Shown: in pieces, positions 5,487 to 13,320 of the stretch
How the letters are laid out: the number at the start of each line of letters is the position of its first letter
How positions within the stretch are numbered: the stretch's first letter is position 1
Origin: Rhodospirillales bacterium
Lineage (GTDB): Bacteria > Pseudomonadota > Alphaproteobacteria > Rhodospirillales > UBA2165
Length of the DNA stretch: 13,320 bases
Direction of reading: 5' to 3'
Assembly: GCA_013204125.1 (NCBI GenBank)
Contig: JABMOP010000275.1
Location: 1-13,320, forward strand
The notes under the pieces: model-generated
What the model was told of the DNA's origin: nothing
The model's database searches: none
Seen by the model: the letters and a program-made list of their open reading frames with translations, nothing else
Made by a program: the position numbers and the translations under genes

Positions 5487-7505
5487 TTATTTTTCATCAA
5501 TGACGCTGATCCCGTCCCAGAGGGCGCCCGGCGGGTCCGCCAAATATCGCTCGCACCTCTCAAGAAAAAGCCTTGCGGCGCCGTCGCCGGGCGTCTTTTC
5601 AAGGCATGCTGTAAAGGCGCCGAGGGCAGCGGCAAAGGCGCCTGCGCGGTAATGGCCGAGACCGTCGGCGTAGCACTGAAGGGCCGCCGCATCGATGTGG
5701 TTGGCCATTAATTCGAATATGGTCACGGCGCCTTCCCGGCCTTTGACTTTGGCGGTATCCAATTCGCGGAAGCGGAACTGATCCGGCGCCGCCAATCCCG
5801 AATGAGAAAATTCGGTGAATATGGCGGCAACGCCGTAATGCTTTGTCAGGCCTTCCGTTCTGGCCGCAAGATTGGCGGCATCGCCGACGACGTTGGAATC
5901 GAGCCGGCCTTCGCCGCCGATGGCGCCCACCATCAAGGGGCCGGAATTGATGCCGAGCCCAAAATTGACGGTCATCTGCCCTTTTTTTTCCTGGCCTTGG
6001 TTGAAGCTTCGAGCGGCCGCCATGATGTCTGCCGCGCAGCGCAGTGCAGAATCGGCGGCGCCGGGAAACAAAGCCATAATGGCGTCGCCTTGATACTGGT
6101 TGATGAAACCTTTTTCGGCGGCGATGCGCGGCTCCATGACTTGCAGAAACTCATTGAGCCACGAAAAGGTATCGGCAGGACCCAGGCGCTCGGTCAAGGC
6201 GGTGAACCCACGAATATCCAAGACCAGTACGCTCATTTCCAACGAAGCGTTGTCGCCTGCATGGATGTCTTGGATCGTGTCTTTGTTCAACAGTTCGAGG
6301 AATTCGAAAGGAACAAAGCGGCTGTAACTGTCGGTCAGTGCAACCAGTTGGGCATTGTGAGCGCGAATTTCGTCGTTGAGTTGCCGGTTGACCCAAAGGG
6401 CGCCTGCCTGGCGCACCAGCACCGAAAAGGCCGAGGCCTGTTCGTCCGATATCGGATCGAAAATATCGGTGCTTTCCTTCGTTATGCCGCCGAGGATAAA
6501 TCCGGCGAATTCTTCGTTCCTGTCCTGGAATGGGCAAAAGATGGCCTGATCCAGCCCAAGTTCCGGCCAGTTTTCCAATAAGGCGTCGCCGGGCGGCAAA
6601 ACCCTGGCGTCGGATGTGGTAATCCATTCCGGAGAAAATGCGAGCCGTTCGGGTGGCTCTTCGAAGCCGAATTCGCCGGCCACAATCAAGCCGTCATTGT
6701 CTTTTGAGGGTTTTACGAACAACGCGACCTCAAATTCGAACGCCTCGATCACCGCTTCTAAGGTGAGGCCGAAGAAATCTTCCTCGGTTTCGGCATTCAA
6801 GGCGCCCACAATATAAGCCTGGAGGGTCCTGAAGCGCATCAACTCTTCATCGACCCGATCTTTGGTGCCGATCAACTCCTTTTGGGTAATCAGAAAGCGC
6901 CCGATTTCGGCTTCCAGCCGTTCGTTCTGGCGATGAATTTCAGAATTCAACTGGCGCGTGTTCCAAAGCGCCCCGGCCTGCTGCACGATGACGGAATAGG
7001 CGGAATGCAGATCGGCCGAAATCGGCTCGTAGATACCGGAATTATCCTTGGTGACGCCGCCTAAAATTGCACCGGCAAATTCGCCATCCTTATTACCGAA
7101 GGAACAGATGATCGCTTGATCAAGGTTAAGCGCCGGCCAGACATCTAGTATCGGCTCTCCCGCCCGGGCGATAATGCAGTCGCCGGCGCCGAACCAATCG
7201 GGCTGATAGGCCACGCTTTCCGGCGCTTCGCCGAAGCCAAATTCCCCCAGCACTTTCAGCCGGTCCTCTTGTTCGCCGGGCACTAGAAAGGCCGCTACTT
7301 CGAATTCGAAGGCTTCGATAATCGCTTCAAGGGTAAGAACCGAAAATTCTTCCTCGGTTTCGGCGCCGAGGGCGGCGGCGATATAGGCTTGGATCGCTTC
7401 GAACCGCATCAATTCGTCGTCGATCTGATCCTTGGCGCGGATCAAATCGCGCTGCAGGATCAAGTTCTGTCCGGCGTCAGATTGTTTGCTGGCTTGATCG
7501 GCCAC
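5487..7505 (-). CDS. Class III nucleotide cyclase with duplicated N-terminal sensor module
   Basis: A 672-residue soluble protein. Residues 21-190 and 211-380 are a gapless tandem duplication with a 190-residue period. Each copy begins with a helical linker (KDQIDDELMRF / KDRVDEELMRF) followed by a GAF-like sensor fold containing AFEFEV and EFAGxILGG. Residues about 420-600 are the catalytic domain. Metal aspartates are Asp430 (LVLDIRGFT) and Asp474 (YQGDAIMALF); Asn545 and Arg549 (GDAANLAARTE) are the transition-state pair. Gln470 occupies the position usually held by the adenine-selecting Lys, while the partner Asp542 is present. The C-terminus (610-672) is TPR-like and ends WDGISVIDEK, a tail common in such cyclases. 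The start is GTG with AGGA seven bases upstream. It follows the FIST gene by 26 bases, so both are probably cotranscribed. Product is likely cAMP, with cGMP or lost activity possible. Confidence 0.88.
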   Translation of the reverse strand: MADQASKQSDAGQNLILQRDLIRAKDQIDDELMRFEAIQAYIAAALGAETEEEFSVLTLEAIIEAFEFEVAAFLVPGEQEDRLKVLGEFGFGEAPESVAYQPDWFGAGDCIIARAGEPILDVWPALNLDQAIICSFGNKDGEFAGAILGGVTKDNSGIYEPISADLHSAYSVIVQQAGALWNTRQLNSEIHRQNERLEAEIGRFLITQKELIGTKDRVDEELMRFRTLQAYIVGALNAETEEDFFGLTLEAVIEAFEFEVALFVKPSKDNDGLIVAGEFGFEEPPERLAFSPEWITTSDARVLPPGDALLENWPELGLDQAIFCPFQDRNEEFAGFILGGITKESTDIFDPISDEQASAFSVLVRQAGALWVNRQLNDEIRAHNAQLVALTDSYSRFVPFEFLELLNKDTIQDIHAGDNASLEMSVLVLDIRGFTALTERLGPADTFSWLNEFLQVMEPRIAAEKGFINQYQGDAIMALFPGAADSALRCAADIMAAARSFNQGQEKKGQMTVNFGLGINSGPLMVGAIGGEGRLDSNVVGDAANLAARTEGLTKHYGVAAIFTEFSHSGLAAPDQFRFRELDTAKVKGREGAVTIFELMANHIDAAALQCYADGLGHYRAGAFAAALGAFTACLEKTPGDGAARLFLERCERYLADPPGALWDGISVIDEK

Positions 7506-7531
7506 CGGATTTTCCTGGTTATTTCAGAAGC

Positions 7532-8737
7532 TTAAGCCACTTCGTTTCGGACCAACGGAAATAGCGAGGTAGTATAGCTGTGGAAACGGTTCTTACCATT
7601 GATCTGGCAAAATTCGCTGTAGCCGTAAAGGCCGAGCCAAGGCACCGTGTCGTCACCGCAAAGTGGGTACTGCATTTTGGCGATGATCTCGTCTTTTAGG
7701 ACGCGGTTGAACATATGGCGTCCGCGGGCCATGCAGTCAGCGTGGAATACGGCAACCGGGCGGCGGCCATCAAGTTTCGCCGCCATCCGTTCCATCAGCC
7801 GGTCAAGGCCGTCGAAGATATATTGCTCGTCGCGTTGCATGAGGACCATCTTGGTGCCTTCGGCCACCGAGGTCGGCAGATAGAAGGACTGATGGTCTTC
7901 CGACTTTTTAATCGGGACGTATAAAATTTGAGGATTGTCGTAGGCCCCACTATCGGTTTCGTCCAAATCTATACCCAAACCCGTTATCGGCAAGGTATCA
8001 CCAGTTTCGCTTTCCGGCGGCAGGCCGAGTTTTGCCATCAATGCCGGCCATGCCGGCCCGCCATCGAGTTCGATGATGTGGTTGTTTTCCGATTTAGTTA
8101 CTTCAAAGGTCATGCCTTCCAAGGGGACCGAACCGTGATGAACCCCCATCAGCACTTCCAACGACGGATCGGCAAACCCGACCATAATGATGCCGTCTTC
8201 CATGACGTCTTCACCGTGGAACTGGAAGGTGCCTTTGGCCTTGCCGTTATCGGCTGCGGTGGCCCCAAAAATCGGTAGGTCGGCCCCAAAAACTTTCTCC
8301 ACCCCTTCGATTACATTATTCCCGGAAATATCCAGCCCGGCGCTAAGGATATAAATCATATTGGTGCCGGCCAGCTTGCCGCTCAATTCGCGGGCCGCGT
8401 CTTCGGCCAGTTCGGCCGAATTATTGCCATTAAGCCCAGTGCGGGACACTACCGCAACTTCATCGCCGGAAACGGCCATCACCGCCAGGGCGCGCATACT
8501 TTCGGACACACCTTCGCGTCCGATAACTCCGCTGCCGGTGCAGCCGATAATCTCGGCAGTGGGACAAGCGTCCTTGGCGGCGGCCAGTAATTGTTTGAAA
8601 TTATGGCCGACAGTCGAATGAATGACCAAAACGGCGCAATCTTGGACATCTTCGCCATCGAACGCGCTGCTTATGCAATCGGTGATGGCTGATTTTGAAT
8701 TGACCGAATTACTGATACCCGAATTGAAAGTCAGCAT
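7532..8737 (-). CDS. FIST N- and C-domain signalling protein
   Basis: A 401-residue soluble protein. Residues about 30-225 match the FIST N domain: strand-rich, with AEIIGCTGSGVIGREGVSES near 81-100, then an FGATAADNG motif and ILSAGLD. Residues about 226-375 match FIST C, with AVFHADCMARG, GLYGYSEFCQ and HSYTTSLF near the end. FIST proteins are thought to be small-ligand (possibly amino-acid) sensors that work with histidine kinases, chemoreceptors or diguanylate cyclases; here the partner is the class III cyclase 26 bases downstream. The start is ATG with GGGAA six bases upstream. No signal peptide or membrane segment is visible, so it acts in the cytoplasm. The 94-base gap to ispE is AT-rich and may hold a promoter (GATAAT at 8758-8763 on the minus strand is a possible -10 with a poor -35). 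Confidence 0.9.
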   Translation of the reverse strand: MLTFNSGISNSVNSKSAITDCISSAFDGEDVQDCAVLVIHSTVGHNFKQLLAAAKDACPTAEIIGCTGSGVIGREGVSESMRALAVMAVSGDEVAVVSRTGLNGNNSAELAEDAARELSGKLAGTNMIYILSAGLDISGNNVIEGVEKVFGADLPIFGATAADNGKAKGTFQFHGEDVMEDGIIMVGFADPSLEVLMGVHHGSVPLEGMTFEVTKSENNHIIELDGGPAWPALMAKLGLPPESETGDTLPITGLGIDLDETDSGAYDNPQILYVPIKKSEDHQSFYLPTSVAEGTKMVLMQRDEQYIFDGLDRLMERMAAKLDGRRPVAVFHADCMARGRHMFNRVLKDEIIAKMQYPLCGDDTVPWLGLYGYSEFCQINGKNRFHSYTTSLFPLVRNEVA

Positions 8738-8831
8738 GTTGTTCCCGGTTATATTTGATTATCGTTCAGTGGGAAAATTCTACTAAATATATCAAGTTAG
8801 TGAAAGAGTGATCGAACTAAGTGTAGTTGAA

Positions 8832-9713
8832 TTAAGCTTCATCCAGCAAGGATGCCGGGGCGATCCACCAGTTTCGGTGGGCTTTTTGGAATTTTTCCGC
8901 CGCTTCTTCTGCTTCGTCGGCATCGTCGAAAAGAGCGAAGCAGGTGGCGCCCGAACCGGACATGCGTGCAAGATAAGCGCCGGGAATTTCTGCGAGGCTT
9001 TTGAGGACATCGCCGATTTCCGGGGCCACTGAAATCGCAGCGGCGGTCAATTCGTTTTCGCGGCTGCTGAGGATATGGGCCAGTTCATCGGCGCCGCCCA
9101 CTTGCTGGGTAAATCGCGCGGCCTTGCCAAATGCACCCGATCGATTGGCGAACACTTGGGGTGTCGGCAGATTGATGCCCGGATTGGCCAGCACCAGACC
9201 GGCCTTTGGCAATCGCGGGGAAGGTTCGATCACCTCGCCGAAGCCACCCACGAACGCGGCATGCGCGGCAAGGCAGACCGGTACGTCTGCGCCCAATCCG
9301 ATGGCCAAGGCCATGAGATCAGCGCCGTCCGGCTTGATCTCCCAGTACTCAATGAGCGCGCTGATTGCCGCCGCTGCATCTGCGGACCCGCCGCCCAATC
9401 CGGCGGCCACTGGAATTCGCTTGGTCAGGCGGATAAGGGCGTTGGCCGGCCGGCCGGCGAGGTCGGCCAAGCCGCGCGCCGCCTTCAAAACGATATTTTC
9501 CCCCTTATCTCCGAGTGCGCTTTCAAGGGTTTGGGCGAATGGCCCGTCCACATCCAACTGGAGAGCATCGCTGGGCGTTATCGAAATGGTGTCACCGACA
9601 TCGGCAAAGGCAATGAGCGAATCCAACTCGTGATAACCATCGCTGCGTTTGCCGGTCACGTGAAGGTAGAGATTAAGCTTCGCCGGGGCGAAGCGTGAGA
9701 CGAGATTTGTCAC
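8832..9713 (-). CDS. ispE: 4-diphosphocytidyl-2-C-methyl-D-erythritol kinase
   Basis: A 293-residue GHMP kinase that phosphorylates the 2-hydroxyl of CDP-methylerythritol with ATP, the fourth step of the MEP isoprenoid pathway, in the cytosol. The N-terminal substrate motif is FAPAKLNLYLHVTG with the expected Lys12. The ATP loop is PVAAGLGGGSADAAAAI (101-117), the catalytic Asp is Asp143 in GADVPV, and the third GHMP motif is MSGSGATCFALF (251-262). Length is usual for the family. The start is GTG at 9711-9713. It follows the TPR gene by only 22 bases, so the two are probably one transcript. All key residues are present, so it should be functional and likely essential. Confidence 0.96.
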   Translation of the reverse strand: MTNLVSRFAPAKLNLYLHVTGKRSDGYHELDSLIAFADVGDTISITPSDALQLDVDGPFAQTLESALGDKGENIVLKAARGLADLAGRPANALIRLTKRIPVAAGLGGGSADAAAAISALIEYWEIKPDGADLMALAIGLGADVPVCLAAHAAFVGGFGEVIEPSPRLPKAGLVLANPGINLPTPQVFANRSGAFGKAARFTQQVGGADELAHILSSRENELTAAAISVAPEIGDVLKSLAEIPGAYLARMSGSGATCFALFDDADEAEEAAEKFQKAHRNWWIAPASLLDEA

Positions 9714-9735
9714 CTTCGAGCGCTCTCTATAGTTT

Positions 9736-11427
9736 CTACAGACCCTTGCGTAGTTTTTCTTTAATCTTCGGGATGAATTCTTGTTCCGGTTCCAATATCA
9801 ACGCGCGTTCCCACTGAAAGCGGGCTTCATTGCGGCGGCCGACTTTCCAATAGACATCTCCCAGGTGATCGTTGACGGTGGGATCTTCCGGGCGCAGAAC
9901 CACCGCCCTTTCCAAATGCTTAACCGCTCCCTTGATATCGCCGAGCCGAAACAGCACCCATCCCAGGCTATCGACGATATAGCCGTCGCGTGGGCGCATT
10001 TTGACGGCGGTCTCAATCATTTTCCGCGCCCGGTCGAGATTCTTGCCTTGCTCAACCCAGGAATAGCCCAGGTAATTGAGGACAAAAGGCTGGTCCGGAG
10101 ATAATTCCAGAGCTTTCAGGAAATCGGCTTCCGCCTGAGGCCAGTTTTTGATGCGTTCGTTGGCGATGCCATTGGTGTAAAGAAGCGCCCAATGCTGGCT
10201 TTGTAAAACGGGAATTCTGGATTTGGCGTCGGCATAGGCGCGCGTTGCTTCGCGGTAGCGTTTGCGCCGCCGCAATATATCGCCCATGCGAATCAGTGCA
10301 TCATAGCGTTCGGTATTCTCGCGTGCCATGGAACGAAGTTCATGCACGGCTTCATCGACGTTGTCCTGGGAATCAAAATTATCGGCGATCCTCAGCCGCG
10401 CCGTCCATGCATAGGCCGGGTCCTTGGCCACTTTGCGGTATTCGTCGATCGCCGCCGCGTGCCGTTCGCTGGATTCCAGCGTCTCTGCGATCAGCAGGCG
10501 GGCAATCGTGAAATCCGGTTTTAAATAAACCGCCATCTGGGCAAATAGAATGGCTTGGCCTGCATTTTGCTCTTGTACCGATCCAGATAGGCTAAACAGC
10601 GCTTCGGCCGCCCCGTCGCTAGCACCGGCAATCATCGGACTTGGTTTTGCGCCCGATTTTAACCTCTTGTAATCGGCTGCTAGAAGGGTCGAGGCCGGGT
10701 GCGCTTTTTGGTACGTATCATAGAGGGATTTGGCGTCATCTTGGCGCCCGGCGCGTTCCAGATAATTTCCATAAAGCTGGGTCAGGCGAAGATTGGGCTG
10801 GCGTCTCTGTCCAATCGCATCTTTGTAATGCCTTTCGGCTTTGACGGCGCTTCCCGCCAATTCGATTATGAGCGCAGTGTGAGCGCCAAAGAGGATCGTG
10901 AAGGCGCGGTTCTGCTCGCCGGTGTCTAATTGAGCCAAGGCATCGTCGTAGCGTTTCAGGCCGACCAAGGTCCAGGCGCGCATCAACGGCAGGATAAATA
11001 GATCAAGGCCGCTTTTCGGCATTCCAGCTAAAATTTTATCTGCTGATGCCAAATTCCCGCTCTGAATATTGCCGAGCGCAACAAGTATCAGCGACAAATT
11101 ATTACCATTGCCGGCTTTCTGGTCTGGCAATTGGCGCGCCAGGGGCAGGGCATCGTTAATGCGGCCTTCGGCGACCAACAGCGTAATAATACGCCGCTGG
11201 ATATCGCGATTGCCGGGAAAGCGTTTTAAGGCGTTTTGATAAAACTCGATGGCCGCTTTGGGGTCCTGCGCATACTGGGCGTGGCGTCCGGCAAGGTAAC
11301 TGCCAAGCGGAGATGCGTCCGCTGTATCGCCGCTCGCGAGGGCAATGGGAGCAAATAACCCGGCGCCTAAAATGGCGGCAAAGGCGAACCCCAATTTGCG
11401 CGTAATTTTTGCTATTTTCGATGCCAC
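9736..11427 (-). CDS. Exported tetratricopeptide-repeat protein
   Basis: A 563-residue protein with a signal peptide: basic start (ASKIAKITRK), hydrophobic core and a likely cut after about residue 32 (PIALAS). It may sit in the periplasm or attach to the outer membrane, but no lipobox Cys is seen. The mature part is almost entirely TPR-type helical pairs. Clear repeats include AAIEFYQNALKRFPGN near the N-terminus, and in the last 170 residues YREATRAYADAKSRIP, AEADFLKALELSPDQPFVLN, GAVKHLERAVVLRPEDP and NEARFQWERALILEPEQEFI. TPRs scaffold protein contacts, so no reaction is assigned. The GTG start has GGAGA eight bases upstream, and the stop is TAG. It lies 74 bases after ETF-QO and 22 before ispE; I recall such a TPR-ispE pairing from other alphaproteobacteria. 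Confidence 0.88.
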   Translation of the reverse strand: MASKIAKITRKLGFAFAAILGAGLFAPIALASGDTADASPLGSYLAGRHAQYAQDPKAAIEFYQNALKRFPGNRDIQRRIITLLVAEGRINDALPLARQLPDQKAGNGNNLSLILVALGNIQSGNLASADKILAGMPKSGLDLFILPLMRAWTLVGLKRYDDALAQLDTGEQNRAFTILFGAHTALIIELAGSAVKAERHYKDAIGQRRQPNLRLTQLYGNYLERAGRQDDAKSLYDTYQKAHPASTLLAADYKRLKSGAKPSPMIAGASDGAAEALFSLSGSVQEQNAGQAILFAQMAVYLKPDFTIARLLIAETLESSERHAAAIDEYRKVAKDPAYAWTARLRIADNFDSQDNVDEAVHELRSMARENTERYDALIRMGDILRRRKRYREATRAYADAKSRIPVLQSQHWALLYTNGIANERIKNWPQAEADFLKALELSPDQPFVLNYLGYSWVEQGKNLDRARKMIETAVKMRPRDGYIVDSLGWVLFRLGDIKGAVKHLERAVVLRPEDPTVNDHLGDVYWKVGRRNEARFQWERALILEPEQEFIPKIKEKLRKGL

Positions 11428-11501
11428 GTGGTCGTCTCCAAACTAAATATTTGCCGCCAGTTTAACCGTCCACCGCCTCGACCACAAATAACAATCGAGC
11501 T

Positions 11502-13130
11502 TCACATATTTGGGTAGTTGGGGCCGCCGCCGCCCTCGGGTACGACCCAGGTGATATTTTGGCTGGGGTCTTTGATATCGCATGTCTTGCAGTGCACGCA
11601 GTTCTGGGCGTTGATCTGAAACCGGGTGACGCCGGCTTCTTCGACAAATTCATAGACACCAGCCGGGCAAAAACGCGCTTCGGGTCCGTCGTACAGCGCC
11701 AAGTTCACATCCAGCGGCACATTTTCGTCCCGAAGGGTCAAATGGACCGGCTGGCCTTCTTCGTGATTGGTATTTGAGAGATACACCGAAGACGGTTTGT
11801 CGAAAGTGATTTTGCCGTCCGGTTTGGGGTAGTCGATTTTGCGCGCGCCGGCGGCTTTTTGCATCTGATCGTGGTCGGCGTGATTGGCCAAAGTCCAGGG
11901 CGCCCGCCCGAAAAACAAATAGGTCTCTAAGGCTGAATAGACCATTCCCGCCCAAAGGCCCCAGCGGAAGGACGGGCGGATATTGCGTACTTTTTTCAAT
12001 TCCGCCCAGACCCATGTATTTTTCAATTTGTCCGGATAGGCGGTTAATTCCGCCGGCTGGTCTTCACCCGATAAGGCTTCGAACGCGGCTTCGGCGGCGG
12101 TCATGCCGGACTTCATCGCGGTGTGGCTGCACTTGATCTTGGGGACGTTCATGAAACCCGCCGCATCGCCGATCAAAGCGCCGCCCGGGAAACACAATTT
12201 GGGGAGAGACTGGAACCCGCCTTCGATCAGCGCGCGCGCGCCATAGGCAATGCGCCGCCCGCCTTCGAATAGGGGCTTGATTTTGGGATGCAGTTTGAAG
12301 CGCTGAAATTCATCGAACGGGCTCAAATAGGGATTTTTGTAATCGAGGCCGATAACAAAGCCAACTGCAACTTGATTGTCTTCCAGATGATAGATGAAAG
12401 AGCCGCCATAGGTGGCGCTATCCAGCGGCCAGCCCATCGTATGCATTACCGATCCCCGGCGGTGCTTGGCCGGGTCCACTTCCCATAATTCCTTGATGCC
12501 GATGCCATAGGTCTGCGGATCGGAATTTTTGTCGAGGCCGTAGCGTTCGATCAGAGATTTGGACAATGATCCACGGCAGCCTTCGGCAAACAGAGTGTAG
12601 GTGGCATGTAATTCGACGCCCGGCTGGTGGGTATCCGTCGGCTCGCCGCCTGCATCCAATCCCATATCGCCGGTGGCAATGCCCCGGACGCTGCCGGCAT
12701 CGTCAAATAGGACTTCGGCGGCGGCAAAACCGGGGTAAATTTCGACGCCGAGGGCCTCGGCTTCGCCGCCAAGCCAGCGGCAGAGATTGCCGAGGCTGAT
12801 GATATAATTGCCGTGATTATTCATCTGCGGCGGTGTCGGCAACGGTATCGCCGCAGAGGCGGTCAAATACAATAATTTATCGTCGGTGGCAGGTGTGTTC
12901 AAAGGCGCGCCTTTGCTTTGCCAATCGGGGATGAGTTCGTTCAGAACATTTGGTTCGAACACGGCGCCGGACATGATATGAGCGCCCACTTCGGAGCCTT
13001 TTTCAACGATGCATACACCGATCTCGCGGCTCTGCTCAGCGGCAAGTTGCTTTAGCCGGATGGCTGCCGCCAGCCCGGATGGCCCGGCGCCGACGATCAC
13101 CACATCGTATTGCATTGATTCCCGTTCCAT
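11502..13130 (-). CDS. Electron transfer flavoprotein-ubiquinone oxidoreductase
   Basis: A 542-residue membrane-associated flavoprotein that passes electrons from reduced ETF (filled by acyl-CoA, sarcosine and similar dehydrogenases) to ubiquinone. The N-terminal FAD site is YDVVIVGAGPSGLAAAIRLK (GAGPSG at 14-19). Further FAD-domain features are EKGSEVGAHIMSG and LIGDAAGFMNVPKIKCSHTA. The C-terminal 4Fe-4S cluster ligands are Cys488 (FCPAGVYEF) and Cys511, Cys514 and Cys517 (NCVHCKTCDIKDPSQNI). Length matches bacterial and mitochondrial ETFDH. The start is ATG 13128-13130 with GGAGAGA nine bases upstream; a second ATG five codons in also has a purine-rich leader. The gene is divergent from the uracil-DNA glycosylase start, and etfAB are not in the window. 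Confidence 0.96.
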   Translation of the reverse strand: MERESMQYDVVIVGAGPSGLAAAIRLKQLAAEQSREIGVCIVEKGSEVGAHIMSGAVFEPNVLNELIPDWQSKGAPLNTPATDDKLLYLTASAAIPLPTPPQMNNHGNYIISLGNLCRWLGGEAEALGVEIYPGFAAAEVLFDDAGSVRGIATGDMGLDAGGEPTDTHQPGVELHATYTLFAEGCRGSLSKSLIERYGLDKNSDPQTYGIGIKELWEVDPAKHRRGSVMHTMGWPLDSATYGGSFIYHLEDNQVAVGFVIGLDYKNPYLSPFDEFQRFKLHPKIKPLFEGGRRIAYGARALIEGGFQSLPKLCFPGGALIGDAAGFMNVPKIKCSHTAMKSGMTAAEAAFEALSGEDQPAELTAYPDKLKNTWVWAELKKVRNIRPSFRWGLWAGMVYSALETYLFFGRAPWTLANHADHDQMQKAAGARKIDYPKPDGKITFDKPSSVYLSNTNHEEGQPVHLTLRDENVPLDVNLALYDGPEARFCPAGVYEFVEEAGVTRFQINAQNCVHCKTCDIKDPSQNITWVVPEGGGGPNYPNM

Positions 13131-13169
13131 GTGCCATCTCTCCGATAGGTGGTCTTTCCGTATCCGACC

Positions 13170-13195
13170 ATGTTATGACGATGCGATGGTGTCAA
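13170..13195 (-). promoter_or_regulatory. Possible promoter for ETF-QO
   Basis: A perfect TTGACA (-35) is present on the minus strand at 13190-13195. The best -10 is TAACAT at 13170-13175, but its 14-base spacer is short, so only the -35 is persuasive. It lies in the 93-base divergent gap. Confidence 0.3.
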
Positions 13196-13223
13196 CCGGC
13201 GCGTTGTTTGATAAGGTTCGGTC

Positions 13224-13320
13224 ATGGCCGAATTAGAAACTTTACGAGATTCGCTGAATTGGCACTTGGAAGCCGGTGTCGATGAATGCATCGGTGAAAT
13301 TCCCGTGGACCGCTTTGCCG
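13224..13320 (+). CDS. Uracil-DNA glycosylase family protein, N-terminus (partial)
   Basis: An ATG at 13224 with AAGG about seven bases upstream opens a frame that runs off the window end after 32 residues. The visible part has LRDSLNWHLEAGVDECIGEI followed by PVDRFA. This resembles the N-terminal leader of type 4 uracil-DNA glycosylases in Rhodospirillales, where a WxxEAGxDExIGxxPVDR segment precedes the iron-sulfur catalytic domain. Those enzymes remove uracil from DNA for base-excision repair. The catalytic motifs lie beyond the window, so the call rests on this leader and on the position next to ETF-QO, which I recall from related genomes. Confidence 0.6.
   Translation, partial: MAELETLRDSLNWHLEAGVDECIGEIPVDRFA

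Noticed and set aside
5802..6581. Plus-strand open frame (259 codons) inside the cyclase gene
   Set aside because: It is antisense to the conserved cyclase catalytic domain; no family pattern or ribosome site was seen.
9001..9698. Two plus-strand frames of about 210 codons opposite ispE
   Set aside because: The minus strand holds all GHMP-kinase motifs; these are shadows from GC-skewed codon positions.

Overview
The window looks like an alphaproteobacterial chromosome, probably Rhodospirillales-like. Supports are the run ETF-ubiquinone oxidoreductase, exported TPR protein and ispE, a divergent uracil-DNA glycosylase start, a tRNA-Gln(TTG) with encoded CCA, a NitT/TauT-type ABC operon, and GC-rich codon use. 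Placement below class is inference. No rRNA, CRISPR array or intact insertion sequence was seen.

Region 1 (1-2090) is accessory in character, and its first 1.2 kb is visibly more AT-rich than the rest. It holds a 43-residue basic ORF, a convergent CxC/CPxC putative zinc-binding protein, a possible ORF remnant, and a frameshifted C-terminal piece of an IS1595/ISXO2-type transposase. These are followed by a two-gene module of a DUF4258 protein overlapping by ATGA with an HTH regulator. Two copies of a related operator-like sequence lie ahead of it. The module has the size, order and coupling of a toxin-antitoxin operon. A perfectly phased 10-bp tandem repeat follows.

Region 2 (2212-4657, minus strand) is an ABC importer operon: ATPase, permease, permease. 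The first permease is full length apart from one in-frame amber codon. No substrate-binding protein lies in the window.

Region 3 (4705-5413) has an inverted repeat in the intergenic space, a PsiE-family membrane protein on the plus strand, and tRNA-Gln on the minus strand just beyond the psiE-like stop.

Region 4 (5487-13130, minus strand) is a long collinear run transcribed as ETF-QO, TPR protein, ispE, FIST-domain protein, then a class III nucleotide cyclase. The first three look like housekeeping genes. The last two look like a signalling pair: a FIST sensor protein 26 bp ahead of a cyclase whose N-terminal half is a gapless 190-residue tandem duplication. The cyclase keeps its metal and transition-state residues but has Gln where the adenine-selecting Lys usually sits. 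The start of a divergent uracil-DNA glycosylase gene closes the window.

The most interesting items are the FIST/duplicated-sensor cyclase pair, the DUF4258-HTH module with its paired operators, and the amber-interrupted permease.
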